A stretch of DNA of 51,535 nt from Clostridiales bacterium DTU032 (GCA_001512745.1 LFSM01000034.1:1-51535); one strand, 5' to 3'; positions 7,421 through 15,499 are shown, counted from the stretch's first letter. The notes: generated by a model not told the origin, from the letters alone. Made by a program: numbers and translations.

Positions 7421-9508
7421 TTAGCCGCAGTACTCTCTCAGTTCTTGCAGTAGATTCTTTAAAGAAGCAGTTGCGTCACCCAGGAGCAGGGCGATCTTAT
7501 CTCCCCGGCCTTCTTCATAAAGGGGGTTGTCAACACCGGCATATCCCGGCTGTTTATCATAGTTCATGATGATGACATGTTTGGCATCTTCTACTTCCAG
7601 AATAGGCATACCATAAATCGGTGTGCCTTCCGCTGTATTTGCTGCAGGGTTGACCACATCATTGGCACCGATGACGATGACCACATCAGTTTCTGCAAAC
7701 TGGGGATTGATCTCTTCCATCTCATGAAGCTTCTCATAGGGTACATCGACTTCCGCCAGAAGTACGTTCATATGACCAGGCATACGACCCGCTACCGGGT
7801 GAATAGCAAACTCCACATTCTTGCCGGCCTCTTCCAGCTCATCCATAAGATTTTTAACCAGCGGCTGAGCCTGAGACAGAGCCATGCCGTAGCCAGGCAC
7901 GATGATTATCTTCTCTGCGTCTTTGAGCCAGCGGCTATAAGCAGGAACTGTATCTTCAGTCACAGCTACTGTCACTGCCTGCGAGGTCGCTGACCGGTAT
8001 TCTTTAACCAGGTCCTTCAGAGATTCCTTGGCGTCACCCAGGAGCAGGGCGATCTTATCTCCCCGGCCATCTTCATAAAGCGGGTTGTCAACACCGGCAT
8101 ATCCCGGCTGTTTATCATAGTTCATGATGATGACGTGCTTGGCATCTGCTACTTCCAGGATCGGCATACCATAAATCGGTGTACCTTCCGCTGTATTTGC
8201 TGCAGGGTTGACCACGTCATTGGCACCGATAACGATGACCACATCAGTTTCTGCAAACTGAGGATTGATCTCTTCCATCTCATGAAGCTTCTCATAGGGC
8301 ACGTCGACTTCTGCCAGAAGTACGTTCATATGACCGGGCATACGACCCGCTACCGGGTGAATGGCAAACTCCACATTCTTGCCGGCATCTTCCAGCTCGT
8401 CCATAAGGTTTTTAACCAGCGGCTGAGCCTGAGACAGGGCCATGCCGTAACCGGGTACGATGATTATCTTCTCTGCGTCATTGAGCCAGGCAGCATAGGC
8501 GGGGCCGGTCTGTACTGCATCAGCTACAAGTTCCTCTGCTCCAGCTACCTTCACTTCAGTTTTACCAGCACCGGCTGTTACTGAGGCTGCAGCACTTTGT
8601 ATGGCCTTCACTTGTGGAGTGGAAGTTTTGCCAAGGAGGATATCTATCAGTTTGCGGTTCATTGAACGGCACATAATTTGTGTCAAAAGCAATCCGGAGG
8701 CTCCGACTATTGCACCGACTGAAACAAGCAGAGGATCTGCTATTGCCAAACCTGCGATAGCACCGGCGACACCGGAGAAAGAGTTTAGCAGTGAAATCGT
8801 AATCGGCATGTCCGCCCCACCGACACGAATAGCAAAGATGATACCGAAGAGGCCGGATATTATTGCCGAGAAAATGATTATTATTGTTTTTGCCACAGTA
8901 GCAGCCAATACAGCAGGGATACTCAAGAGCACCACAGTCAGCAGAGATAAAACTAAGGTCAAAGCGGTCCAAAGTGCGTGGCGTTTGAATTCGATCGGCT
9001 TTTGAGTAATAACACCATGTAGTTTCCCCGCAGCCACCATACTGCCGGTAAAGGTAAAGGCACCGACAAAGATTGCCAGACCGGAAGTAGCAAGTGAAAA
9101 TATATCCGCAGAAGCTCCGTCACCGGCTGCTATCAGGGTCAGAATGCCCGCTAGCATTGAAGCCGCACCACCGAAACCATTAAGCATGCCGACCATTTGC
9201 GGCATTTGAATCATATTAACTTTGACAGAAAGCCAGAGACCAATAACGGCTCCAAGCAATATGGATATATACAGCTCGACAAAAGAAAATATATTCCAGT
9301 ACCACAGGGTCAGAACAATCATGAGGAGCATGGAAACTGAGCCAAGCAAGTTGCCTTTGACTGCAGTTTTGACCTTGCTCATCATGGAAATTCCAATCAA
9401 AACAGTAATAGCCAGGATTGCTGCCAGTACATAATATATGGTGGCGGCCGTACCCGTATGGTGTGTCACAGCCAAAAAGACGGGAGAAAACGGTAAATTC
9501 ATTAACAT
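7421..9508 (-). CDS. pntB: NAD(P) transhydrogenase beta subunit PntB with duplicated NADP-binding domain III
   Basis: 695 residues against about 460 for ordinary PntB. Residues about 1-285 are the membrane domain dIIb with repeated hydrophobic helices and the proton channel. A short Ala/Val linker follows, and then domain III (NADP(H) site) appears twice, at about residues 337-500 and 523-690, exactly 186 residues apart. Each copy has the full set of motifs: PGYGMALSQAQ, VAGRMPGHMNVLLAE, IGANDVVNPAA and GYAGVDNPLY. Over about 150 core residues I find three differences (D/E, A/E, D/E). The KR-containing stretch that precedes GYAGV in E. coli reads NYDKQ in both copies. The enzyme sits in the cytoplasmic membrane and uses the proton gradient to drive hydride transfer from NADH to NADP+. 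It is the last gene of pntAA-pntAB-pntB. Confidence 0.95.
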   Translation of the reverse strand: MLMNLPFSPVFLAVTHHTGTAATIYYVLAAILAITVLIGISMMSKVKTAVKGNLLGSVSMLLMIVLTLWYWNIFSFVELYISILLGAVIGLWLSVKVNMIQMPQMVGMLNGFGGAASMLAGILTLIAAGDGASADIFSLATSGLAIFVGAFTFTGSMVAAGKLHGVITQKPIEFKRHALWTALTLVLSLLTVVLLSIPAVLAATVAKTIIIIFSAIISGLFGIIFAIRVGGADMPITISLLNSFSGVAGAIAGLAIADPLLVSVGAIVGASGLLLTQIMCRSMNRKLIDILLGKTSTPQVKAIQSAAASVTAGAGKTEVKVAGAEELVADAVQTGPAYAAWLNDAEKIIIVPGYGMALSQAQPLVKNLMDELEDAGKNVEFAIHPVAGRMPGHMNVLLAEVDVPYEKLHEMEEINPQFAETDVVIVIGANDVVNPAANTAEGTPIYGMPILEVADAKHVIIMNYDKQPGYAGVDNPLYEDGRGDKIALLLGDAKESLKDLVKEYRSATSQAVTVAVTEDTVPAYSRWLKDAEKIIIVPGYGMALSQAQPLVKNLMDELEEAGKNVEFAIHPVAGRMPGHMNVLLAEVDVPYEKLHEMEEINPQFAETDVVIVIGANDVVNPAANTAEGTPIYGMPILEVEDAKHVIIMNYDKQPGYAGVDNPLYEEGRGDKIALLLGDATASLKNLLQELREYCG
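7473..7935 (-). repeat. Intragenic direct repeat, copy 2 (second domain III of pntB)
   Basis: This is the downstream copy in reading direction and it encodes the C-terminal domain III. It aligns without gaps to 8031-8493 at a constant offset of 558 bp. By eye I count about two dozen mismatches in about 450 bp, nearly all silent. Similarity falls off abruptly beyond both ends. Confidence 0.95.
8031..8493 (-). repeat. Intragenic direct repeat, copy 1 (first domain III of pntB)
   Basis: This is the upstream copy in reading direction and it encodes the internal domain III. See 7473-7935 for its partner. The two copies are in the same orientation and the unit is 186 codons, so the frame is kept. 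Confidence 0.95.
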
Positions 9509-9820
9509 TTATTTACCCCCCTTGTCATTACCCTCAGAGTGGAACATCCGCAGCATACGGTCTGTCACTGCAAATCCTCCGACAACATTGATCATAGCGA
9601 GGACAATAGCAATAAAGCCCAGGATCCTGCTAACAGTGTTACTCATGTCAGCGGCTACTGCAGTAGCCGTCAGACAACCCAGCACCGTAACACCTGAATA
9701 AGCATTCATGCCCGACATCAGTGGTGTATGCAGCAAGCTGGGCACGCGGTCAATAATTTTATAACCGACCAGCATAGACACCACAAAAACAACTATCAAG
9801 ATTAAATGTTCTAATCCCAT
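9509..9820 (-). CDS. pntAB: NAD(P) transhydrogenase subunit PntAB (domain IIa)
   Basis: 103 residues with three to four membrane helices (about 5-20, 35-57 and 62-88) and the typical PSLLHTPLMSGMNAYSGV stretch near residue 30. This is the small membrane subunit found when the alpha chain is split into PntAA and PntAB. With the dIIb part of PntB it forms the proton-conducting unit. The ribosome site AAGGAG lies 8 bases before the ATG. The stop codon directly abuts the pntB start, so the two are coupled. A 197-bp gap with two hairpins separates it from pntAA. Confidence 0.93.
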   Translation of the reverse strand: MGLEHLILIVVFVVSMLVGYKIIDRVPSLLHTPLMSGMNAYSGVTVLGCLTATAVAADMSNTVSRILGFIAIVLAMINVVGGFAVTDRMLRMFHSEGNDKGGK

Positions 9821-9869
9821 TCCCTTGTCTCCTTGTTTAACAAATCGTTCTTATTAATCTATCTTTTAC

Positions 9870-9907
9870 ATGAAGCGGCCACCGTCCAATAACGGTGGTC
9901 CCTTCAT
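9870..9907 (-). other. Hairpin in the pntAA-pntAB gap, proximal to pntAB
   Basis: The inner stem CCACCGT (9879-9885) / ACGGTGG (9892-9898) encloses a 6-base loop. An outer stem ATGAAG (9870-9875) / CTTCAT (9902-9907) extends it across a small internal loop. No T run follows on the leftward strand, so it looks like an mRNA structure (stability or processing) and not a terminator. Confidence 0.5.
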
Positions 9908-9981
9908 AAAGCTCTTCATTTTTGCTGGAAGCCCGTTAATATATCGGAAAAACTTTAGCAAAACGACAAAGTGGCAAAACA

Positions 9982-10012
9982 TAATGCTGCACACAAATTG
10001 TGTGCAGCATTA
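9982..10012 (-). other. Perfect hairpin just after pntAA
   Basis: The arms TAATGCTGCACACAA (9982-9996) and TTGTGTGCAGCATTA (9998-10012) are fully complementary over 15 bp around one base. The hairpin begins five bases after the pntAA stop on the leftward strand. The sequence after it (GTTTTGCC) has only four T residues. It may be a leaky terminator or a 3'-end stabiliser that sets the ratio of pntAA to pntAB-pntB. Confidence 0.55.
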
Positions 10013-10017
10013 GCGAT

Positions 10018-11184
10018 TTAGTGTCCCAGGGCCTTAAAGGCTTCCAGGGTTCCTTTATGGACCACTTTCCCCCCATAAGTTGTCAGAGAACTCTGAATAA
10101 TCTCATCATTGAGGTCGATCACAATCTCTCCGTCTTTAATCAGGTAAGAAAGCAGATTGTAGACGTTTTGAGCAAACATCCAGGTGGAGCTGGTCGGCAG
10201 CAATCCCGGTATATTTTTAATACCGACGAGCGTTACCTTATGCTTCACCTCAGTTGTCCCCGCTGGTGTAATGGCACAGTTTCCACCCTGGTCGATGGAA
10301 ATATCGACTATGACAGAACCCGGTTTCATACTCTTGACCATTTCTTCTGTGATCAGAGTCGGAGCAACTTTACCCGGTACCAGAGCGGACAGGAATACAA
10401 TATCCATGTCTGGGAGATGCTGAGCAAGAATCTTACGTTCAGCTTCCAGTCTTTCCTCACTAAGTGCCTGGGCGTAACCGCCCTCACCGATAGCTTCTTC
10501 TGCCGGGACTTCAAGGTCGATCACCTTAGCGCCAAGTGACAGTGCCTGCTCTGCTGCAGCCGGACGAATATCCGCAGCATATACCTGAGAACCCAGCCGT
10601 TTGGCTGTAGCCAGAGCCTGCAGACCACCTACACCCACACCTACAACCAAGGTATTGATCGGTTTAATCATTCCCACAGCTGTGAAAATTTGCGGAATAA
10701 ATTTTGGCAGGGCATTCGCTGCCAAAAGTATGCCTTTATAACCAGCACAAGTGCTCATAGAAGTCAGGGCATCCATGCTCTGGGCACGGGTTATACGAGG
10801 AATACCATCCAAAGTAATGCTGGTAATTCCGTGTTCTGCCATGTGTTTTACCATTTGATGATTAACTGGTGAGGCGGGGTGGATGAAGGTAATTAACAGC
10901 TGCCCCTCATGCATAAGATCAACTTCATGCTTGTTCTGTTCCTCATTCATCAGAGGTTCTTTAACCTTCAAAATAACCTCTGCCCGCTGATAGAGATCCA
11001 CTACATTTTCAATAATCTCCGCTCCGGCCGCTGTGTAATCAGCATCATGGTAAAAAGCACCCTCCCCTGCATTCTTCTCTACTAAAACTTCGAGACCGTC
11101 TTTAACCATTTTTGCTACTGTTTCCGGCGATGCTGCAACACGTCGCTCACCCGGCATAATTTCCTTAGGAACTCCAATAATCAT
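10018..11184 (-). CDS. pntAA: NAD(P) transhydrogenase subunit PntAA (domain I, NAD-binding)
   Basis: 388 residues. The alanine-dehydrogenase-like fold starts MIIGVPKEIMPGERRVAASPE. Also visible are PRITRAQSMDALTSM, the Rossmann motif VVGVGVGGLQALATAKRLG, and GGNCAITPAGTTE followed by a final NAD-domain closure. These mark soluble domain I of proton-translocating transhydrogenase, which binds NAD(H). An alanine dehydrogenase is less likely because pntAB and pntB follow and the RAQSMDAL signature fits PntAA. The ribosome site GGGAGGT lies 7 bases before the ATG. It is the first gene of the operon and faces away from the TetR gene. Confidence 0.93.
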   Translation of the reverse strand: MIIGVPKEIMPGERRVAASPETVAKMVKDGLEVLVEKNAGEGAFYHDADYTAAGAEIIENVVDLYQRAEVILKVKEPLMNEEQNKHEVDLMHEGQLLITFIHPASPVNHQMVKHMAEHGITSITLDGIPRITRAQSMDALTSMSTCAGYKGILLAANALPKFIPQIFTAVGMIKPINTLVVGVGVGGLQALATAKRLGSQVYAADIRPAAAEQALSLGAKVIDLEVPAEEAIGEGGYAQALSEERLEAERKILAQHLPDMDIVFLSALVPGKVAPTLITEEMVKSMKPGSVIVDISIDQGGNCAITPAGTTEVKHKVTLVGIKNIPGLLPTSSTWMFAQNVYNLLSYLIKDGEIVIDLNDEIIQSSLTTYGGKVVHKGTLEAFKALGH

Positions 11185-11257
11185 GTTACTACCTCCCAGT
11201 ACATGTAATTCATTGATTGTATATTAACAGCTAAAATCATCTATTACAACAAGCTTC

Positions 11258-11286
11258 TTTGTACATATCGCAAGTAATTTGGTCAA
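11258..11286 (-). promoter_or_regulatory. Candidate promoter of the pnt operon
   Basis: On the leftward strand, TTGACC (11281-11286) and TACAAA (11258-11263) are separated by 17 bases and lie about 75 bp before the pntAA ATG. The -35 is good and the -10 is mediocre. Confidence 0.45.
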
Positions 11287-11326
11287 TTTAACAGCTTGCA
11301 TTTGTAAAATTTCGATATGTCTTATT

Positions 11327-11348
11327 AATAATTTATGCATAAATTATT
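11327..11348. promoter_or_regulatory. Perfect 22-bp palindrome between pnt operon and tetR, candidate TetR operator
   Basis: The half-site AATAATTTATG (11327-11337) is followed directly by its reverse complement CATAAATTATT (11338-11348). It lies in the divergent region, about 40 bp upstream of the candidate pnt -35 and about 250 bp upstream of the TetR start. TetR proteins bind palindromes of this size next to their own gene. Its AT-richness makes chance occurrence less negligible. The rest of the roughly 410-bp gap (11185-11594) also holds a weaker inverted repeat, CCTAAC/GTTAGG, at about 11436-11465. Confidence 0.5.
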
Positions 11349-11594
11349 GAGCAAATATATTTTCATGACTGCCGGATACCTGCAAATATTGATATTACTC
11401 TACATGTCGAGGAATTCCTGAATTTTCAGTATTAACCTAACGAATAGCAATACAGAAATGTTAGGATTTATGCATCCCGCCAGCAAAACCGACTCTTGCT
11501 TATGGCTGCAGCAGGCACCATAGTATGTGAAATTAAAAAAGTTTTCTATAAATATGTGATAATAGATCTAGCAAGTAAAAGAGGAGTATGTTTC

Positions 11595-12266
11595 TTGGAA
11601 CGAAAAATATATCATAAATCTACTTTTGAGAAGACCTCACGAGATCGGCAAATCAAAGTCTATTGGGCTGCTATCTCTGTTTTTTCTCAAAAAGGATATG
11701 AAGCTGCCAGTGTTCAGGATATTGCGCAAAAGGCCGGCATCAGTGTTGGTTCCCTTTACAGCTATTTTTCTTCGAAAGAGGATCTTTTTAAAGCTATTGC
11801 GGAAATGGGTTATGCGATTTTTGAACAGATTGTCACGGAATGGAACCCACAGAAGGAAGATAGCTTCCGTTCTGCTATGACGACATTGTTCCGGATGACT
11901 TTGGAATACAGCCGAAAATATCCGGAGCTGTCAAAGCTGTATCTTTTGTTGACCACGGATTCACTAAGCCCCTTTTCCGATAAATTGTCGAAACAGATGG
12001 AAAGCAGCTTTCGGTCTGCCTACGCTCAGTTATTGAAGAATGCACAGGAAAAGGGCGAACTGCGCCCCGATATAGATCTTGAAATGGCTGGTTACTTTTT
12101 AGATAATACTGCTGTTATGCTGCAGTTTGCTCAAACAACAAAGTATTATCAGGGACGTTTACGCCAATATCTGGCTCTGTCAGATGACGAAGAAATGCCG
12201 GACGATAGAATCGTGGATGCATTAGTAAATTATGTTTGCACTGGATTAACACATGATAAAAAATGA
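11595..12266 (+). CDS. TetR/AcrR family transcriptional regulator
   Basis: 223 residues from the TTG at 11595, which has GAGGAG 8 bases upstream; the longer open frame from 11496 has no ribosome site. The N-terminal helix-turn-helix reads AAISVFSQKGYEAASVQDIAQKAG with GSLYSYFSSKEDLFKAI, the classic TetR signature at about residues 24-65. The C-terminal helical ligand-binding domain is not assignable. It is divergent from the pnt operon and overlaps the next gene by 14 bp, so candidate targets are both flanking operons. The inducer is unknown. Confidence 0.9.
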   Translation: MERKIYHKSTFEKTSRDRQIKVYWAAISVFSQKGYEAASVQDIAQKAGISVGSLYSYFSSKEDLFKAIAEMGYAIFEQIVTEWNPQKEDSFRSAMTTLFRMTLEYSRKYPELSKLYLLLTTDSLSPFSDKLSKQMESSFRSAYAQLLKNAQEKGELRPDIDLEMAGYFLDNTAVMLQFAQTTKYYQGRLRQYLALSDDEEMPDDRIVDALVNYVCTGLTHDKK

Positions 12267-13383
12267 AAGCAGAAAAATAATCCTTGTCGGCTTAGGCAGT
12301 GCCGGCAGGCGTCATCTGCGCGCTATAGATTTTTATGAAAAACGAGGTCTGCTGCAACTGGCAGGTGTGGTAGAACCCAGCCAGCAGGTGTTGTCAAGTT
12401 TTATTACTTCCCGCAAGATGAGTCTGCCCCTTCCGCCCACAGCGGCCAGCCTTGAAGAGATCTATGAAAAGCTGGATATTCATACAGGTCCCCCGGCTGA
12501 TTTAGTCGCTATAGCAACACCTCCTGGTTTGCATACCGATCTGGCTCTCTTGGCCATGAAAAATGGTGCGGACGTCATTGTGGAAAAGCCGATGACACTG
12601 ACTGTAAGGGAAGGTGAAATTTTACAGGAGATGTCGCTGGCGAGCGGCCGCAACATCATACCCTGCCTTACTTATCGTTTTTATCCCGCTGTCAGAGAGC
12701 TGAAGGAGTTTTTAACTTCAGGCTCCTTTGGGCGGCCGCTGTCTGCAAATATGATCGTGCGCTGGGGACATGATCAGGCCTATTACGATCGATCATCATG
12801 GCTCGGCAGCTGGGAGCATGAAGGCGGAGCGCTCATGAACCAAACCATACATGCACTCGACCTTGTCTTCTACCTTTTGGGTGAGCTGCCACAGGAGGCC
12901 ACGTGCAAGCTGGCGCCTCCCTATCACGACATCGAGGCTGCCGATCTCGCTATGGGAGTTTTCAGCCTGGAATCAGGAGCTCTGGTCGCAGTTGAAGGCA
13001 GCACCCTGACGGATCCTCAGCAACAGGAGGCTGAAATTTTCCTTCGTTATGAGAAAGGTACATTTGCTGCCGGCATCAAGAGTGGCAAAATCAATTTTTC
13101 ACTTTCATATGACGACAAAAAAAACAAGACACCTGCCATAGTGAGACCGGCTCTTAAACACCTGTTAAAGCGCGATGGCTTAGGCATTATCAAACATATC
13201 GGCAAGGCTCACACCCTCATGTACGGTGCGGTTTTGGAATCAGACCTGGCTTCTGATCTGCCTGCTGCCGCTGACGGACTCAGTTCACTCAGACTCGTGC
13301 TCACGCTTTTAGAAGCAGCAAAAAAGGGACAGGCTGTTTCCTACCCCAGTGAAAATTTCGAGCTGAAAGATATGAAAGACTGA
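12253..13383 (+). CDS. Gfo/Idh/MocA family oxidoreductase
   Basis: 376 residues. The N-terminal Rossmann domain reads IILVGLGSAGRRHLRAI, followed by VAIATPPGLHTDLALLAM and the family motif VEKPMTL at about residues 114-120. The C-terminal domain carries GGALMNQTIHALDL, whose His is the usual catalytic-site residue. These enzymes oxidise or reduce sugars and cyclitols with NAD(P). The substrate is not evident. The start overlaps the TetR stop by 14 bp and there is only a weak ribosome site (GGA), which suggests translational coupling to the regulator. Confidence 0.88.
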   Translation: MIKNESRKIILVGLGSAGRRHLRAIDFYEKRGLLQLAGVVEPSQQVLSSFITSRKMSLPLPPTAASLEEIYEKLDIHTGPPADLVAIATPPGLHTDLALLAMKNGADVIVEKPMTLTVREGEILQEMSLASGRNIIPCLTYRFYPAVRELKEFLTSGSFGRPLSANMIVRWGHDQAYYDRSSWLGSWEHEGGALMNQTIHALDLVFYLLGELPQEATCKLAPPYHDIEAADLAMGVFSLESGALVAVEGSTLTDPQQQEAEIFLRYEKGTFAAGIKSGKINFSLSYDDKKNKTPAIVRPALKHLLKRDGLGIIKHIGKAHTLMYGAVLESDLASDLPAAADGLSSLRLVLTLLEAAKKGQAVSYPSENFELKDMKD

Positions 13384-13387
13384 AAAT

Positions 13388-13678
13388 ATGTTTATTCTTG
13401 CCGTGCGTTTTGTGATCAAACTTTCCTGGGTAAAGTCTCTCAAAGAAAAGCGCAGAGTTAAACGTTCTCTCGTTGATTCTATGAGAAGACGCTATAATGT
13501 TTCTATTAAGGAAGTTGAGGCTCAGGATGTGCATCAGACCCTTGTTCTCGGTCTTAGCTATACAGCACTGAGCCAAGGCGAGGCTGAACAGATGGCCGGG
13601 ACTTTGACTGATTATATCTACGAAAATGCTGAGGGTGAAATCAGTCTCGTAGAACAGGACATTTTTAGTTTCTATTAG
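13388..13678 (+). CDS. DUF503 protein (YlxP-like)
   Basis: 96 residues, MFILAVRFVIKLSWVKSLKEKRRVKRSL, with a VSIKEVEAQDVHQ segment. These match the DUF503 family, small alpha-beta proteins often encoded near translation genes (for example ylxP near rbfA). Function is unknown; RNA or ribosome association has been suggested. It starts 4 bases after the oxidoreductase stop, so it is in the same operon. Confidence 0.85.
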   Translation: MFILAVRFVIKLSWVKSLKEKRRVKRSLVDSMRRRYNVSIKEVEAQDVHQTLVLGLSYTALSQGEAEQMAGTLTDYIYENAEGEISLVEQDIFSFY

Positions 13679-13708
13679 CTACAGATATCTCCGGAAAGAG
13701 GTTATGCA

Positions 13709-14257
13709 ATGGACGGCAAGGATATTACCAGAGAAAAGCTGCACCTTTTATACATCCTGCGGGAAGCACCCGGCTTACAACGCAGCGATTTGATAGAAAC
13801 TGCTCTGGGGACTTTAACGGCAGACTATTTCATGCTGGCTGAAGCATTAAACTGGCTGGAATCGTCTGAACTGATTGTCCTGATGGATACCGATCTGATC
13901 ACAGATTCGGTTGATGCCAGAAGTGGAGCGGAATGCTATCTCACAGCCCAGGGTGAAAAAATATTGCTGGCCCTGGAAGGACAGATAGCTGAAAGTGTGC
14001 GCCTCTGGGTGAGCGAACATCTGGCAGAAACCAGTATTGAACGCAGAAAACGTAAGGCAATCGAGGCTGATTACAAGCTTACAGATAAGGGATCATATCT
14101 GCTTCGGGTTCAGCACTTGAGTGATCAGGGTGACTCTTTTAGTGTTGACCTGGAGCTGCCAAGCGAAGAATTAGCACGCAAAGCAGCCTTTTCCTTCAGG
14201 CGCCATCCGGAAAAATTCTACTCTATTATGATAAAAACCCTGCTTGAAGAAGCTTAA
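13709..14257 (+). CDS. DUF4364 family protein, winged-helix-like
   Basis: 182 residues. The beginning, TREKLHLLYILREAPGLQRSDL, then LNWLESSELIVL and YLTAQGEKIL, reads like a winged-helix DNA-binding fold and fits DUF4364, a family found mainly in Clostridia. The second half is a beta-rich domain. It is probably a regulator, with unknown target. AGAGGT lies 7 bases before the ATG. It converges with fprA across 26 bp that contain no clear terminator. Confidence 0.75.
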   Translation: MDGKDITREKLHLLYILREAPGLQRSDLIETALGTLTADYFMLAEALNWLESSELIVLMDTDLITDSVDARSGAECYLTAQGEKILLALEGQIAESVRLWVSEHLAETSIERRKRKAIEADYKLTDKGSYLLRVQHLSDQGDSFSVDLELPSEELARKAAFSFRRHPEKFYSIMIKTLLEEA

Positions 14258-14283
14258 GCTGTTGCTACAAGGCTTTAAATAAG

Positions 14284-15486
14284 CTATTCCTTTTCCGGGG
14301 ATATCAGTTTTTCTTTCAGCATCCGGGCATATTCGTCCAGGAGCTTATAATCCTCCTCTGTTGGCAGACCTTTGACTAAAAGAGTATCCAGCCTTTCCGC
14401 CTTTACTTGTGGCAGGAGATCATAAAAACGTTTCTCTATCTGGCTGCCCCAGCCAAATGAACCGATCAAAGCTATATATTTAAGCGGGGGTTTAAAAGCA
14501 TTGAGCATTAGAGCCAGAGCACCGGCTGAAGGATGAGGTCCGGTCAATACCGTCGGCGCTGCCATGATCAGGCAGGATGCATCCACAGTATCTTCGACCA
14601 CCTTGCCCATAGAAACCCTTAAGTCCTGATTGGGATCATCCAGGTGATGAATATTTACAGGAATCCCGAATCCCTCAAGTTTTTCCGCCAGATAGTAGGC
14701 CATTGTTTTTGTGCTGTCATGCATGGAAACTACCGGCATGACAACACGTTTATCCACTTTCCCAGAGATATAGCTCTCATAAAGCGACAAGACCTTATCC
14801 GGCTCGTACCAGATCGGTCCATGAGCTGGACAGATTATAAGCGGATCCAGATCTCTGCTTTTTGCCAGATGACGTCCCAGCAGTTTGCTGGTCGGCATCA
14901 TAATTTCAGCATAATATGAGCGCGTCGTCTCCAGGTGAATTTTTTCATCCGCTGCCTTATAAGGCGGAACTGCATAATGGCTGCCATAGAGATCTGAACT
15001 GAAAAGAATCCTCTCCTCCTCCAGCCAGTACATGGTGTTGTCAGGCCAGTGAGCAAAAGGTATGGGGATACAGGTCAGCCCTAATCCACCCAGATCAAGT
15101 GTCTCGTTTTCTGCTATCACTTGCACCTGGCTGGCAGGAATATTGAGGTGTATCTCGAGAAATTCTGCTACTTTGCCGGTTCCGACCAGCCTTGCTTCCG
15201 GGAAGCGCTGCAAGAGCAGCTCTGTTCCTCCGGAGTGATCCTGCTCAGTATGTAAACTCAGGATATAGTCGATATGACTAACTCCCGCCAGAGCAAGATT
15301 GGACAACAATTGATGGATGGAATCGCTTTGCACCGGGTCAAGCAGGGCGACTTTATCTTCTCCGCGCACAATATAACTGTTATAGCTAGTCCCATAAGGT
15401 GTTGGCATTAGCTTGTCGAAGTATTGCAAACCAGGGTCAGATGCACCCAGCGAAAGGACATGATCGCTGATTTTCTGGACCTTCAT
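14284..15486 (-). CDS. Flavo-diiron protein FprA (first copy)
   Basis: 400 residues. The metallo-beta-lactamase domain has the diiron motif HTEQDH (His79, Glu81, Asp83, His84), then AHWPDN, SSDLYG and CPAHGPIW supplying the remaining ligands. The flavodoxin domain begins near residue 250 with SMHDSTKTMA. These proteins reduce O2 to water, or NO to N2O, using electrons from rubredoxin in the cytoplasm. The rubredoxin gene lies just upstream in the same direction. AAAGGAT before the ATG is the ribosome site. A hairpin with a T run sits directly in front of this gene. Confidence 0.92.
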   Translation of the reverse strand: MKVQKISDHVLSLGASDPGLQYFDKLMPTPYGTSYNSYIVRGEDKVALLDPVQSDSIHQLLSNLALAGVSHIDYILSLHTEQDHSGGTELLLQRFPEARLVGTGKVAEFLEIHLNIPASQVQVIAENETLDLGGLGLTCIPIPFAHWPDNTMYWLEEERILFSSDLYGSHYAVPPYKAADEKIHLETTRSYYAEIMMPTSKLLGRHLAKSRDLDPLIICPAHGPIWYEPDKVLSLYESYISGKVDKRVVMPVVSMHDSTKTMAYYLAEKLEGFGIPVNIHHLDDPNQDLRVSMGKVVEDTVDASCLIMAAPTVLTGPHPSAGALALMLNAFKPPLKYIALIGSFGWGSQIEKRFYDLLPQVKAERLDTLLVKGLPTEEDYKLLDEYARMLKEKLISPEKE

Positions 15487-15499
15487 ATTTTATCCTTTC

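Noticed and set aside
7577-8584. Two long rightward open frames opposite the two pntB domain III copies
   Set aside because: They are mirror images of each other because of the duplication, have no ribosome sites, and lie opposite a strongly conserved gene.
10018-11184. Alanine dehydrogenase as the product
   Set aside because: The fold is shared, but pntAB and pntB follow in the same operon and the motif RAQSMDAL is typical of transhydrogenase domain I.
11496-11594. Longer N-terminus for the TetR gene
   Set aside because: The extension has no TetR similarity and no ribosome site, while TTG 11595 has a well-placed GAGGAG.
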